A stretch of DNA of 64,000 bases from Streptomyces sp. B21-083 (GCF_036898825.1 NZ_JARUND010000001.1:558001-622000); one strand, 5' to 3'; shown: positions 18,007-26,112, counted from the stretch's first letter. Notes: a model not told the origin generated them from the letters alone. A program made the numbers and translations.

Positions 18007-18159
18007 TCAGGTGCCGGGGAGGGGCTCGACGAGGCCCACCACGCCGTCGTCATCGAGCGAGTAGACCGGGAAATCGTCGACCATCCGGTGGACCGGGCCG
18101 GCGAGCTGCTGAAGTTCCTCGGCGGACCAGTCGCCGAGGGCCAGCTGCATGATCGTCAT
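18007..18159 (-). pseudogene. Possible C-terminal remnant of a MarR-type regulator
   Basis: About 50 codons ending in a stop. The segment [20 protein letters not shown] then [13 protein letters not shown] resembles the last helix of MarR-family regulators, where a LxDWxxEExxxLxxLxxRMVDDF pattern is common. No winged-helix domain or ribosome site is found upstream. It lies upstream of the DoxX/peroxiredoxin pair, whose genes are often controlled by MarR-type repressors, so it may be the residue of a lost local regulator. Motif-based and tentative. Confidence 0.35.
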
Positions 18160-18462
18160 CACCTTCGACGAACAGGACGCCGAGTAGGCCGAACAGGCCG
18201 GTCGGTCTGGCGGGCGGAGGCCGGGATTCGCGACTTCCCGGCCTTCGCGCGCGACCTCGCACGCGACCTCGCCCATGGCTGCGCGGTCACCATGTGCTGC
18301 CGAGCTTCGGCCTGCCGCTTCCTCCCGTCCCATGGGCAGGCATCCCTACCTGCGGTGAGGTCGGTGGCGGGGCTCTCGTGGCCTCCGCGCGGGGTGCGAA
18401 CTGCCTGGGCGAAGCGACCGGTTCGGAGAAGGAGGGGTGTCCGGAGGGTCTATCGTGTCGGC
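18160..18462. other. Intergenic stretch before hemC
   Basis: About 300 bp without a convincing gene. It should contain the hemC promoter. A GGAGGG at 18442 is rather far from the hemC ATG to serve as its ribosome site. Confidence 0.4.
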
Positions 18463-19398
18463 ATGTCCGTCCCTGAACTGATTCGTATCGTCTCCCGCGA
18501 CTCGCCCATGGCACTGGCCCAGGTGGAGCGGGTACGCGCCGAGCTCGCCGTCGTACACCCGCAGGTCCGCACCGAGGTCGTCCCCGTGAAGACGACCGGC
18601 GACAAGTGGATGGGCGACCTGTCCCTGGTCGAGGGCAAGGGGGCGTTCACCAAGGAGGTCGACGCCGCACTGCTGGCCGGTGAGGCCGATCTCGCGGTGC
18701 ACTGCGTCAAGGACGTGCCCGCCGACCGGCCGCTTCCGGCCGGCACGACGTTCGCCGCGTTCCTCAGGCGGGACGACATCCGTGACGCCCTGATCCACCC
18801 GGGCGGCCGCACCCTCGACGAGCTGGCGGACGGCACCCGGATCGGTACGTCCTCGGTGCGCCGGATCGCCCAACTGGCCGCGTCCCACCCGCACCTGGAG
18901 TGCGTGCCGTTCCGCGGCAACGCCAACCGGCGGCTGGAGAAGCTCGCGGCCGGGGAGGCGGACGCGCTCCTTCTCGCTGTCTCCGGCCTGGAGCGCATCG
19001 GCCGGATGGACGTGGTCAGCGAGGTTCTCTCCCCGGAGACGATGATGCCGCCGATCGGCGCGGGCATCCTCGCCCTCCAGTGCCGCGAGGGCGACACCGA
19101 GCTGATCGACGCCGTCAGTGACCTCGGCGACCCGGACACGCATCGGGAGGCGACGGCCGAGCGCATGTTCCTGCACGTTCTCCAGGGGCACTGCAACAGC
19201 CCGATCGCCGGGTACGCGAAGGTGGCCCGCAATGGTGAACTCTCCCTGCGCGCCTGTGTGTTCACTCCGGACGGCAAGGTCCAGCTCAACGCCCACGAAT
19301 GGGCGGGCCGTCTCGACCCGGCCACGCTCGGCACGTCCGTGGCGGTGGCGCTGCTGCGGCAGGGCGCGCGCGAGCTGATCGACGACATCGCGCACTGA
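18463..19398 (+). CDS. hemC: Hydroxymethylbilane synthase (porphobilinogen deaminase)
   Basis: 311 residues. It polymerises four porphobilinogens to hydroxymethylbilane in tetrapyrrole synthesis. Diagnostic features are [14 protein letters not shown] at the N-terminus, catalytic D84 in [18 protein letters not shown], and C244 in [11 protein letters not shown], the attachment point of the dipyrromethane cofactor. All key residues are present, so it should be active. It stands alone, without hemA, hemB or hemD beside it; the standard heme operon is normally elsewhere, so this may be a second copy. The ribosome site is weak, suggesting low or conditional translation. Confidence 0.93.
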   Translation: MSVPELIRIVSRDSPMALAQVERVRAELAVVHPQVRTEVVPVKTTGDKWMGDLSLVEGKGAFTKEVDAALLAGEADLAVHCVKDVPADRPLPAGTTFAAFLRRDDIRDALIHPGGRTLDELADGTRIGTSSVRRIAQLAASHPHLECVPFRGNANRRLEKLAAGEADALLLAVSGLERIGRMDVVSEVLSPETMMPPIGAGILALQCREGDTELIDAVSDLGDPDTHREATAERMFLHVLQGHCNSPIAGYAKVARNGELSLRACVFTPDGKVQLNAHEWAGRLDPATLGTSVAVALLRQGARELIDDIAH

Positions 19399-19503
19399 GG
19401 ACCGGGAGCACGAGGCACGGGAAGACGGGGAACGAGGCACGGGAGCGCAGGCCGTCCGGCGGCAGTGAAGTCGGCACGCCGGTTCGGCCGATGGCTCAGG
19501 GGC

Positions 19504-20061
19504 TCAGGTGGGTTCCGTCTGGCCCTTCTGGTCCCGTTGCTGCCTCAGCTCCCGCTGCGCCTTGAGGAAGGCGCTCGCCTGGTGAGCCACCCCGTCGCGG
19601 GCCGTGCCGTGGTGCGCGCCGCTGCCGGTGAAGTCCTCGGGCAGACCGATCCCGCCCGCCCAGAGGTGCCGGGGGGTCCACTCCTCCTCGACCCGCAGCT
19701 GGATCTGTACGTCCACCTGCGCCAGCGAGGCTTCCGGGCCGGCCCCGTAGAGGACGGCCGTGGCGCGCCGCAGCGGATGGACGTCGAAGCCCTCGATGAA
19801 CTGCGAGTTCCGCCAGTCGATGAAGGCGCCCTCGCCGTCGGGCCCCAGCCGGATGTCGATCTGACCGTCCTCGAGGTGGACGCCGAAATGCCGGTCGCCG
19901 CGGTTCTCGACCGTCACCCGGAGGCTGAAATAGGTCAGTCCCTCGGCTGCGTCGTCACGCCCGCGCGGCGGTTCGGCCGCCACCAGACGGTGGACGCGGA
20001 CACGCAGGCCGGCATGCTCGTCGTACTCGTGCCAGTCCCCGACCACGTTCGGCTCGCGCAC
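19504..20061 (-). CDS. Hypothetical protein, predicted beta-rich
   Basis: 185 residues, GTG start with AGGTGG upstream. I do not recognise a named family. The middle (LTYFSLRVTVENRGDRHFGVHLEDGQIDIRLGP) reads like an immunoglobulin-like or DUF4352-type beta sandwich, followed by a charged C-terminus (AFLKAQRELRQQRDQKGQ). There is no signal peptide or membrane segment, so it is probably cytoplasmic. A perfect palindrome at 20156-20172 lies 95 bp upstream. It is convergent with hemC, with 105 bp between that hold a repeated CGAGGCACGGGA. Confidence 0.7.
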   Translation of the reverse strand: MREPNVVGDWHEYDEHAGLRVRVHRLVAAEPPRGRDDAAEGLTYFSLRVTVENRGDRHFGVHLEDGQIDIRLGPDGEGAFIDWRNSQFIEGFDVHPLRRATAVLYGAGPEASLAQVDVQIQLRVEEEWTPRHLWAGGIGLPEDFTGSGAHHGTARDGVAHQASAFLKAQRELRQQRDQKGQTEPT

Positions 20062-20155
20062 AGTCCACCTCTCGACCTCGGATGGCTGCTTCCTATCCTT
20101 GTGCCCGGCGCACAGTCAAATGAGCAGAATGAGCTGTGGCCAGCGAATTCGCCCC

Positions 20156-20172
20156 CTTGATCACTGATCAAG
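20156..20172. promoter_or_regulatory. Perfect palindrome, candidate operator
   Basis: CTTGATCA-C-TGATCAAG, perfect 8-base arms around a single C. It lies between the end of the ABC exporter operon and the start of the hypothetical gene, in locally AT-richer sequence. The position suits an operator for the hypothetical gene; no T-run follows it. Confidence 0.45.
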
Positions 20173-20263
20173 CGGTGTGCAGCGGAAATCCACCGTAGGG
20201 CCGTCCCACACCAGGTGGACGCGTGCCGCACATCACGTTCCGGTGCATGGTCGTGACCGGCGT

Positions 20264-21115
20264 TCAGCGGGCCAGCCGGCCCAGCAGCGAGGAGGCCGCG
20301 ACGACACTGAGGACGGCGGCGAGCAGCAGGACCCCGAAGTCGACGGCGAGGTTGGCCGGGGTGCCGAGGAGAAGGCCCCGCAGGGCGTTCACCTGATAGC
20401 TCAGCGGGTTGATCCGGCTGACGATCTGGAGCCAGCCCGGCATCACGCTGACCGGGTAGAGGGCGTTGGAGCCGAAGAAGAGCGGCATGGTGATGGCCTG
20501 GCCGATGCCCATCAGCCGGTCGCGGGTGAGGACGATCCCGGCGATCGTCATCGACAGGCAGGAGAAGAAGGCGGAGCCGAGGACGACGGCCGCGGCGACT
20601 CCGAGCAGCCGGAGCGGGTTCCAGGTCAGGGCCACGCCGAGCAGGGCGGCGATGACGATCACGACGACGGCCTGGATCAGGGCCTTCACACCGGCCGCGA
20701 AGGCCTTGCCGGTGACCAGGGCCGCGCGCGGGGTCGGGGTGACAAGGAGTTTGGTGAGGATTCCGGCGTCCCGCTCCCAGATGATCATGATGCCGTAGAA
20801 GATGGCGATGAACATCGCGGACTGGGCGATGATCCCGGGCGCCAGATAGTCGAGGTACGGGATGCCACCGGTGGGTATCGCCCTGATCCGGGTGAAGGTC
20901 TCGCCGAAGATGAGCAGCCAGAGAGCGGGCTGGATGGCCCTGGTGTACAGCTCGGTACGGTCGTGGCGGAGTTTCTGCAGTTCGACGGCGCACATCGCGC
21001 CGACCCGGGCGGGCAGCACCCGCCAGCCGGTTCTGGGCAGCGGCGGCACGAGCAGGAGGTTCAGGGCCGTGGGGTCAGCCGACGCGGGAAGCGGTGCGGC
21101 GGGTGCTGCGGACAT
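20264..21115 (-). CDS. ABC-2 type transporter permease
   Basis: 283 residues. About six hydrophobic segments follow a short N-terminal cytoplasmic part (AVELQKLRHDRTELYTRAIQP). The signature RDRLMGIGQAITMPLFFGSNALYPVSVMPGWLQ... is the ABC-2 permease (DrrB-like) motif. It exports a hydrophobic compound with the ATPase encoded just upstream, whose 3' end it overlaps by 41 bp. An internal Met near residue 41 is an alternative start, but the first ATG has an AGGAG site. Confidence 0.9.
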   Translation of the reverse strand: MSAAPAAPLPASADPTALNLLLVPPLPRTGWRVLPARVGAMCAVELQKLRHDRTELYTRAIQPALWLLIFGETFTRIRAIPTGGIPYLDYLAPGIIAQSAMFIAIFYGIMIIWERDAGILTKLLVTPTPRAALVTGKAFAAGVKALIQAVVVIVIAALLGVALTWNPLRLLGVAAAVVLGSAFFSCLSMTIAGIVLTRDRLMGIGQAITMPLFFGSNALYPVSVMPGWLQIVSRINPLSYQVNALRGLLLGTPANLAVDFGVLLLAAVLSVVAASSLLGRLAR

Positions 21116-21971
21116 CGCGGAAGTCTCCTGACCTGTCGTCGAGGCCGCTGCCGGCGACGTCCCGGAAGACGTCCTCCAGCGTGGGCGGCGGGGCGGAGTC
21201 GGACGCGCCCTCGGCCCGGCGCCGTTCGCCGAGTCCCGCCCGGAGTTCGTCGGGGGTGCCGAGGGCGCGGATGCGGCCGTGGTGCATCAGGGCGACGCGG
21301 TCGCAGTACTGGTCGGCCTCGTCCATGTAGTGCGTGGTCACCAGGACGGTCATACCGGTGGCGGCGCGCACGGCGTCGATGTGCTCCCACACGCCCGTCC
21401 TGGCGATGGGGTCGAGCCCGATGGTCGGTTCGTCGAGGATGAGCAGCCGGGGCGCGCTGACCAGCGCCTGAGCGAGTTCGAGCCGGCGCACCATGCCGCC
21501 GGAGTACGTCCCCGCGAGCCGGTCGGCGGCGTCGGTGAGGCCTACCGCCGCCAGGGCCTGGCCGACCCGCTCGGCCCGCTCTCGGCGCGGGACGTCGAAG
21601 ACCCGGGCGAACAGGACGACGTTCTCGCGTCCGGTGAGCCCGGAGTCGGCGGACAGTTGCTGCGGTACGTATCCGAGCAGTCGGCGCACCGCCATCCGGT
21701 CCCCGGCGGCGTCGTGGCCGAAGACGCGGACCATGCCGGCGAGCACCGGCAGGAGCGTGGTGACGCACCGGATCGCCGTGGTCTTGCCCGCGCCGTTGGG
21801 CCCGAGAAGGCCGAACACCTCCCCCTGCCGGACGGTGAGATCGAGTCCGTCGACGGCCCTGGTCCCGCCGAAGGCGTACACGAGGCCGGTACAGCTGACG
21901 GCCGCCAGGCTCTCAGCGGCGCTCTCGGCCGCCTTCTCGGCGGTCGTCTCGGTGATCCGTTCCGCTGTCAC
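21075..21971 (-). CDS. ABC transporter ATP-binding protein (DrrA-like)
   Basis: 298 residues from the GTG at 21971 with a strong GGAGGAG site. Walker A (GPNGAGKTT), Q-loop (GYVPQQLS), signature (YSGGMVRRLELAQAL) and Walker B (LLILDEPTIGLDP) are all intact. It powers the ABC-2 permease encoded downstream, as in daunorubicin-type multidrug exporters. It overlaps the MarR gene by 4 bp and the permease gene by 41 bp, so all three are one operon. The last 60 residues are low-complexity and charged. Confidence 0.93.
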   Translation of the reverse strand: MTAERITETTAEKAAESAAESLAAVSCTGLVYAFGGTRAVDGLDLTVRQGEVFGLLGPNGAGKTTAIRCVTTLLPVLAGMVRVFGHDAAGDRMAVRRLLGYVPQQLSADSGLTGRENVVLFARVFDVPRRERAERVGQALAAVGLTDAADRLAGTYSGGMVRRLELAQALVSAPRLLILDEPTIGLDPIARTGVWEHIDAVRAATGMTVLVTTHYMDEADQYCDRVALMHHGRIRALGTPDELRAGLGERRRAEGASDSAPPPTLEDVFRDVAGSGLDDRSGDFRDVRSTRRTASRVG

Positions 21972-22423
21972 GTCTCCTCCGTCTCCTCGTGCAGGTTGCG
22001 GGCGAGTGTCCGCAGGGCCGGGAGCGCGGCCCGCAGGGCGTCCCGGTCCGCGTCGTCGAGAAGGGACACCTGCCGCCGTACGAGAGCGGCGCGCCGTTCC
22101 CGCCACTCCCTGAGGCGGGCCTCGGCCGCCGGGGTGGGCAGCAGCCGCGCGGCCCGCCGGTCGGCCGGATCCGTGCCGCGGATCAGGTAACCGGCTGCGA
22201 CCAGCTGGTTCACCAGCGTCGACACGGAGTTGCCCGCCAGGTACAGCTCCCGGGCGGCGTCGGAGATACCGATGCCGGGGCGGCCGATGACCAGACGCAG
22301 CAGCTCGACCTCGGCGCCCCGCAGCCGGGGCACGCTCGTCCCGCCGCGCAGTCGGCGCCGGATCAGCCGCTGCACTCCGAGGAGCGCGTCGGCCAGTTCG
22401 TCCGGCAGGGTCTCTGGGTCCAC
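21968..22423 (-). CDS. MarR family transcriptional regulator
   Basis: 151 residues, GTG start. A winged helix (GAEVELLRLVIGRPGIGISDAARELYLAG..., GYLIRGTDPADRRAARLLPT, the wing with the conserved DRR) is flanked by dimerisation helices. It is the first gene of the operon with the ABC exporter and overlaps the ATPase gene by 4 bp. A near-perfect palindrome starts eight bases upstream of its start codon, so it very likely represses its own operon and is released by a ligand exported by the pump. Confidence 0.92.
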   Translation of the reverse strand: MDPETLPDELADALLGVQRLIRRRLRGGTSVPRLRGAEVELLRLVIGRPGIGISDAARELYLAGNSVSTLVNQLVAAGYLIRGTDPADRRAARLLPTPAAEARLREWRERRAALVRRQVSLLDDADRDALRAALPALRTLARNLHEETEET

Positions 22424-22431
22424 ACATCGAG

Positions 22432-22454
22432 ATTAGCTCTGTGCCAGAGGTAAT
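22432..22454 (-). promoter_or_regulatory. Palindromic operator of the MarR-ABC operon
   Basis: Arms ATTA-n-CTCTG and CAGAG-n-TAAT around a TGC centre give 9 of 10 paired positions over 23 bp. It begins 8 bp upstream of the MarR start codon. Size and symmetry are typical of MarR operators, so autorepression is likely. Confidence 0.65.
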
Positions 22455-22727
22455 GAACCATGGGGAAGAAATGGAGCGGTCAAGAACATGTATACGGCAC
22501 GTTCCATTTCGTGAATTCGCATCGCGATCAATCGGAAACACTGAGTCATACTTTATGCGGATTTGTTTCCGTACCGCCCGGAGCGGGAATTGGTCATTCA
22601 GTGCTTCGGACTGGAGGCACGCCCGTGGGAGCCGGTTCGCCGGACTCCGGCCGACCTCCGTCCGGTCCGTGAGCGCACCCTCCCCCGGTGTCTGTCCATC
22701 CAGCACCAGCTGAGGAAGGTGCGCGCG
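22455..22727. other. AT-richer divergent promoter region
   Basis: About 270 bp between the MarR operator and the sigma factor gene, noticeably AT-rich for this genome (22455-22600). It should hold the MarR and sigma factor promoters. No consensus promoter was convincing. Confidence 0.4.
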
Positions 22728-23588
22728 ATGCGTATCGCCACCAGAACGAGGCAACATCCGCACGATGACGCCCCCGACACCGCCGCCGACTTCGAGCGGC
22801 TCGCCCGGCTCCCCGAAGGACCGGAACGTCAGACGCTCCGGGACGACCTCGTACGGGCCTGGCTGCCCATGTCCGAGCGGATCGCCGTCCGGTACCGGGG
22901 GCGCGGTGAGGCCCTGGAGGACCTCTACCAGGTCGCTGCCGTCGGACTCGTCAAGGCCGTCGACCACTACGACCCCGAGCGCGGCGCCGCCTTCGAGGCC
23001 TACGCCGTACCGACCGTCACCGGCGAGATCAAGCGCCACTTCCGCGACCATCTGTGGGCGCTGCACGTGCCGCGCCGGGTCCAGGATCTGCGCAACCGGG
23101 TGCGCACGGCCTCCAGGGAACTCGCCGCCACCATCCCGGGGCGGCCCCCGACCGACGCCGAGATCGCCGCGTACGCACAGCTGAGCGAGAGCGAGGTACG
23201 CACCGGCAGGGAGGCCCTGGAGTGCTTCTCCGTGCTGTCGCTGGAGGCGGAGATGCCGCGCACCGACGGATACGCGCTCACGGACACCGTCGGCAGAACC
23301 GACCCCGGCTTCGACCTGATCGTCGACCGCACAGCCGTCAGTCCCTGTCTGCGGGCTCTGCCCGAGCGCGAGCGAACCATCCTCTACCTGCGCTTCTTCG
23401 GCGGGATGACCCAGAGCCGGATCGCGTCGCAACTCGGTATCTCGCAGATGCACGTCTCCCGGCTGCTCAGCACCTGCTGTGCGCGCATCCGCGAGGAGCT
23501 CGACGAGGAGTCCGCCGTCGAGCCGTCCGTCGAACACGCCGGGCGGAGCCGGGCGCGGCACGGCGACATGCTCGCCGACGCCCGCTGA
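22728..23588 (+). CDS. RNA polymerase sigma factor, SigB/SigF subfamily
   Basis: 286 residues from the ATG at 22728, with a GAGGAAGG site; upstream in-frame codons have none. Region 2 (LVRAWLPMSERIAVRYRGRG then EALEDLYQVAAVGLVKAVDH), region 3 (RVQDLRNRVRTASRELAATIPGRPPTDAEIA) and region 4 (LPERERTILYLRFFGGMTQS then RIASQLGISQMHVSRLL) are those of the stress/sporulation group of sigma-70 factors. Members are controlled by RsbW-like anti-sigma factors and STAS anti-anti-sigma factors; neither adjoins it here, though a phosphatase/kinase of that network lies at 14341-16704. It is divergent from the MarR operon. Confidence 0.93.
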   Translation: MRIATRTRQHPHDDAPDTAADFERLARLPEGPERQTLRDDLVRAWLPMSERIAVRYRGRGEALEDLYQVAAVGLVKAVDHYDPERGAAFEAYAVPTVTGEIKRHFRDHLWALHVPRRVQDLRNRVRTASRELAATIPGRPPTDAEIAAYAQLSESEVRTGREALECFSVLSLEAEMPRTDGYALTDTVGRTDPGFDLIVDRTAVSPCLRALPERERTILYLRFFGGMTQSRIASQLGISQMHVSRLLSTCCARIREELDEESAVEPSVEHAGRSRARHGDMLADAR

Positions 23589-23847
23589 GGACCGGCCGGA
23601 CCCGTACACACCACAGTCGCCCGGGCAACTGCTTCAATGCCGGGCGACTGGGGGACGGGCTCACTGCCGAACCCTCCCGGGAACGGTTCACCAGCGCCCA
23701 CCTCTCCCGGTTGCACCGGAGGGACGGAGTTGAAACACACTCCCCTCGCGTGACTTCGCTCGTCGCCGGCGAACCGGCCAGGACCTGTCCGGCCGATCAA
23801 GTCGCAGGAAGGCAGCGGCTCCTGTCTGATCCCGGTGAGCGGGGTGA
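23589..23847. other. Intergenic stretch after sigma factor gene
   Basis: About 260 bp with no recognisable gene, leading into three palindromic repeats. Open frames here are not supported by a ribosome site. Confidence 0.4.
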
Positions 23848-23887
23848 TGGGGGTCCCCCCGCGCGAGGTTGTTCGAGCGTGGGGGAG
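23848..23887. repeat. Palindromic intergenic repeat, copy 1
   Basis: TGGGGGTCCCCCCGCGCGAG followed by a short loop and GAGCGTGGGGGAG. The G and C runs can pair into a long hairpin. Same unit as copies at 23924 and 23988. This class of repeat is widespread between Streptomyces genes. Confidence 0.7.
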
Positions 23888-23923
23888 CGTGCAGCTGCAA
23901 GGCGGAGGAGGGCGTCGACGCGA

Positions 23924-23964
23924 TGGGGGTCCCCCCCGCGCGAGCGAAGTCGAGCGTGGGGGAG
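23924..23964. repeat. Palindromic intergenic repeat, copy 2
   Basis: TGGGGGTCCCCCCCGCGCGA then GCGAAGTCGAGCGTGGGGGAG, the fullest copy. It differs from copy 1 in the loop and in one extra C. Confidence 0.7.
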
Positions 23965-23987
23965 TCGGCAACCGACGACAACGCGGC

Positions 23988-24010
23988 TGGGGGTCCCCCC
24001 TCCGGGGGAG
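23988..24010. repeat. Palindromic intergenic repeat, short copy 3
   Basis: TGGGGGTCCCCCCTCCGGGG ending in GAG. It lacks the GAGCGAAGTCGAGC centre of the fuller copies, as if the internal part had been deleted. Confidence 0.65.
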
Positions 24011-24167
24011 TGCGTGCCACACCCCGCGTCTGCGACATGATCGGCCGGACAGGCCGTAGGTGCCGACAGGCCCGATCGGGGTACTCGACAGGCACCGGGA
24101 CGGGGATCGGCCGGAGACTGGTGTCCCACCGGTGCCCGCAGGTCGACGAAGTCAGGACACGAGTGCC

Positions 24168-24980
24168 ATGAACCACGCAACACATCCCCGCGGCGCGACG
24201 GACCTCGTCTCGACCCATTCCGTGTTCGGCGCCCCCTGCTGGGTGAGTCTGACCAGCCGCGACCTGCGGGCCACCGAGGCGTTCTACAGCGCCGTACTGG
24301 GCTGGAGGTGGCGTCCGGCCCGGCTGGGCGACCGCTTCCGGGTCGCTCTGGTCGACGGCACACCTGTCGCGGGGATCGCCGCGGTGGCCTCCGTATGGCA
24401 GATGGTGGTCGCCTGGACCCCGTACTTCGCCGTGCCGAGCGCGGACGAGGCGGTGGCCCGGGTCCGCGAGCGCGGCGGTACGGCGGCGGTCGGGCCGCTC
24501 TCCCTCCCGCCCGGCCGGGCGGCCCTGCTGGCCGACCGCGACGGCGCGATCTTCGGCGTCTGGGAGGGAGAGCTGCTGGCCGGCTGGGAGGCCTGGCGGC
24601 GGTCGGCGCCGACGTTCGTACGGCTGCACACCCGTGACGCCTTCGACGCGGCCATCTTCTACGGCGAGATCCTGGAGTGGGCTTCGGACCGGCCCGGTTG
24701 CTGCCAGGTCCTCTACGAGGGCAACGAGGTCGTGCTGCGAAGCCGGGGCGACATCGTGGCCCGCATCGTGTCGGGCGCGCTGGAGGCCGCGCCCGATCCC
24801 ACGATCCGGCCGCACTGGCAGGTCCACTTCGCGGTCGAGGACGTGGCGGCCTGCGTCAAGGCCGCGCAGGACAACGGCGGCAGCGTCCTGCGGCACGACT
24901 CCGCTTCCGTGCCGTACGAGGCGGTGCTGCGCGATCCGGACGGGGCGCAGTTCACGGTGACTTCACGCATCCCGCGCTGA
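24168..24980 (+). CDS. VOC family protein (two glyoxalase/bleomycin-resistance modules)
   Basis: 270 residues with two vicinal-oxygen-chelate modules, about 20-130 and 140-270. Each starts with the typical SLTSRDLRATEAFYSAVLGW or VRLHTRDAFDAAIFYGEILEW pattern and the second ends DPDGAQFTVTS. Tandem proteins of this kind are common in Streptomyces and are thought to bind or modify small toxic compounds. It stands alone after the repeat cluster. ATG start with AGGACA upstream. Function beyond the fold is unknown. Confidence 0.85.
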   Translation: MNHATHPRGATDLVSTHSVFGAPCWVSLTSRDLRATEAFYSAVLGWRWRPARLGDRFRVALVDGTPVAGIAAVASVWQMVVAWTPYFAVPSADEAVARVRERGGTAAVGPLSLPPGRAALLADRDGAIFGVWEGELLAGWEAWRRSAPTFVRLHTRDAFDAAIFYGEILEWASDRPGCCQVLYEGNEVVLRSRGDIVARIVSGALEAAPDPTIRPHWQVHFAVEDVAACVKAAQDNGGSVLRHDSASVPYEAVLRDPDGAQFTVTSRIPR

Positions 24981-24989
24981 GGCCGACGG

Positions 24990-25416
24990 CTACCGGACCG
25001 ACGAGTACAGGTACCGGTCGCCGCCTTCCCGAAGCCGGGTGTGGACCGGGCCGATCCAGAGCGGCAGGCCCTGGTACCGTTCCCAGCGGGCGACCCGCCA
25101 CCCGCGGGCCGGCCACGCCGACGCGAAGAGCAGCGGCCAGAGCGCCAGCGCTCGCCCCCCACACCGCTCCGCCGCCCGGCGCGGACGCCACGAGGCCGAA
25201 GTCCCGCCCTCCCCCGAACCACTTCAGCCGGGAGACGGTGAGGACCCCGAACCCCGCGGTGCACACCAGGGCGAGCAGAGCGAGGGCGATCGCGAGGGCG
25301 ACACCTCGCGGCGCCCCCGGAGCACCCTCCGCCCCGAACACCACCCCGGCGCTCACCGCTGTCGCGCAGACCGCGAGAATCCCGCACGTCACTTCGTAAT
25401 GGACATACCTGACCAC
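24990..25416 (-). pseudogene. Small membrane protein gene with apparent frameshift
   Basis: From the ATG at 25416 the reading gives a plausible membrane protein: CGILAVCATAVSAGVVFG and GVALAIALALLALVCTAGFG are two membrane segments, then SRLKWFGGG. After a run of six G (complement of 25155-25160) the frame becomes unnatural and would run into the convergent VOC gene. Removing one G restores RALALWPLLFASAWPARGWR, then RLREGGDRYLYSSVR and a stop at 24990, ten bases from the VOC stop. The restored product is about 141 residues with no named family. It is either a true 1-base insertion, a sequencing error or a slippage site. If intact, it is a membrane protein of unknown function. Confidence 0.6.
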
Positions 25417-25497
25417 GACGTTCCCCCTGTGCCCAGCCCCGCCCCCCGTAGCAGGGTGCCGACTTCACTATGCCCAGGGAGAATCGGCAGTACCGCT

Positions 25498-26001
25498 CTA
25501 CGCGTTCACGAGGACGCCCGGTGCCCACTGCTCCGCACCGGCGAAGGCCGACCCGCCTCGCGGCGTCCGGCATCCCTCCCGCAGGCTCGGCGCGGGCGGG
25601 GCCGGGATCAATGGGACTCCTTCGCAGGAGCGGGCCCGGCGCGAGAACCAGATGACCTTGGCGCCCGTGTCGGTGTCGCAGCAGCCCCAGCCGTCGCTCG
25701 CCGCGGCGATCCGGGCCAGGCAGTTGCCGAGTTCCTGGTCGAGCCGCAGGTCACGGTCGTTCTCGGCGATGGCGGTGATGAGGTGCTGGCCGTTCCACCA
25801 CATCTCGATCACCGCGCGCTTGTCGGTCGCGTGCCCGTCGATGGCGCTCAACAGAGCTTCGGTGCCGTCACATACGGACCCGGCCAGGTGTTCCAGGTCC
25901 CAGAGCCGGAGGTGGGCGGCCAGAATGCGGCTCACCTGCCCGATCCGTTCCGGACAGACCTCCACGTCGAGGTGGTAGTAGCAGGACTCTGCGGTTCTCA
26001 T
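25498..26001 (-). CDS. ATP-binding regulatory protein (HATPase, anti-sigma-kinase-like)
   Basis: 167 residues with GAGGAG upstream. The first 125 residues resemble the small HATPase-type regulators abundant in Streptomyces: a histidine-rich start YYHLDVEVCPERIGQVSRIL, then a degenerate N-box (GTEALLSAIDGHATDKRAVI) and a final GWGCCDTDTGAKVIWFSRR strand. The classic G-boxes are weak, so ATP binding is not certain. The C-terminal 40 residues are low complexity. It is divergent from the DUF5133 and glgE operon, with 246 bp between that include CTCCCA-GAG-TGGGAG at 26098-26112. A regulatory role there is inference. Confidence 0.75.
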   Translation of the reverse strand: MRTAESCYYHLDVEVCPERIGQVSRILAAHLRLWDLEHLAGSVCDGTEALLSAIDGHATDKRAVIEMWWNGQHLITAIAENDRDLRLDQELGNCLARIAAASDGWGCCDTDTGAKVIWFSRRARSCEGVPLIPAPPAPSLREGCRTPRGGSAFAGAEQWAPGVLVNA

Positions 26002-26097
26002 CGTCGTTGCTCCTCACGGCGGCGGACCCACGCTCCCTACGCTGTGCGGGGCAGGGCCCCGAGCGCGAAGCGTGAGCACTGTTCGCTTCTGAGTCAC

Positions 26098-26112
26098 CTC
26101 CCAGAGTGGGAG
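26098..26112. promoter_or_regulatory. Small inverted repeat in divergent promoter region
   Basis: CTCCCA-GAG-TGGGAG between the ATP-binding protein gene and the DUF5133/glgE genes. Perfect six-base arms. It could be a regulator site or a hairpin in a leader. Confidence 0.3.

Noticed and set aside
22563..22592. Possible SigB-type promoter (GTTTCC...GGGAAT) before the sigma factor gene
   Set aside because: The -10 like element differs from GGGTAT/C and the spacing is short; too weak to list.
21972..23609. Very long N-terminal extension of the ABC ATPase frame
   Set aside because: It runs across the MarR and sigma factor genes in the wrong frame; the GTG at 21971 with its GGAGGAG site is the real start.
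23848..24010. CRISPR-like array
   Set aside because: Only three imperfect palindromic units of unequal length and spacing and no cas genes; it is an intergenic hairpin repeat.
24952..25416. 154-codon membrane protein reading straight through the G6 run
   Set aside because: Its C-terminal third is Pro/Gly/Arg-rich and overlaps the convergent VOC gene; the shifted frame gives a natural ending instead.
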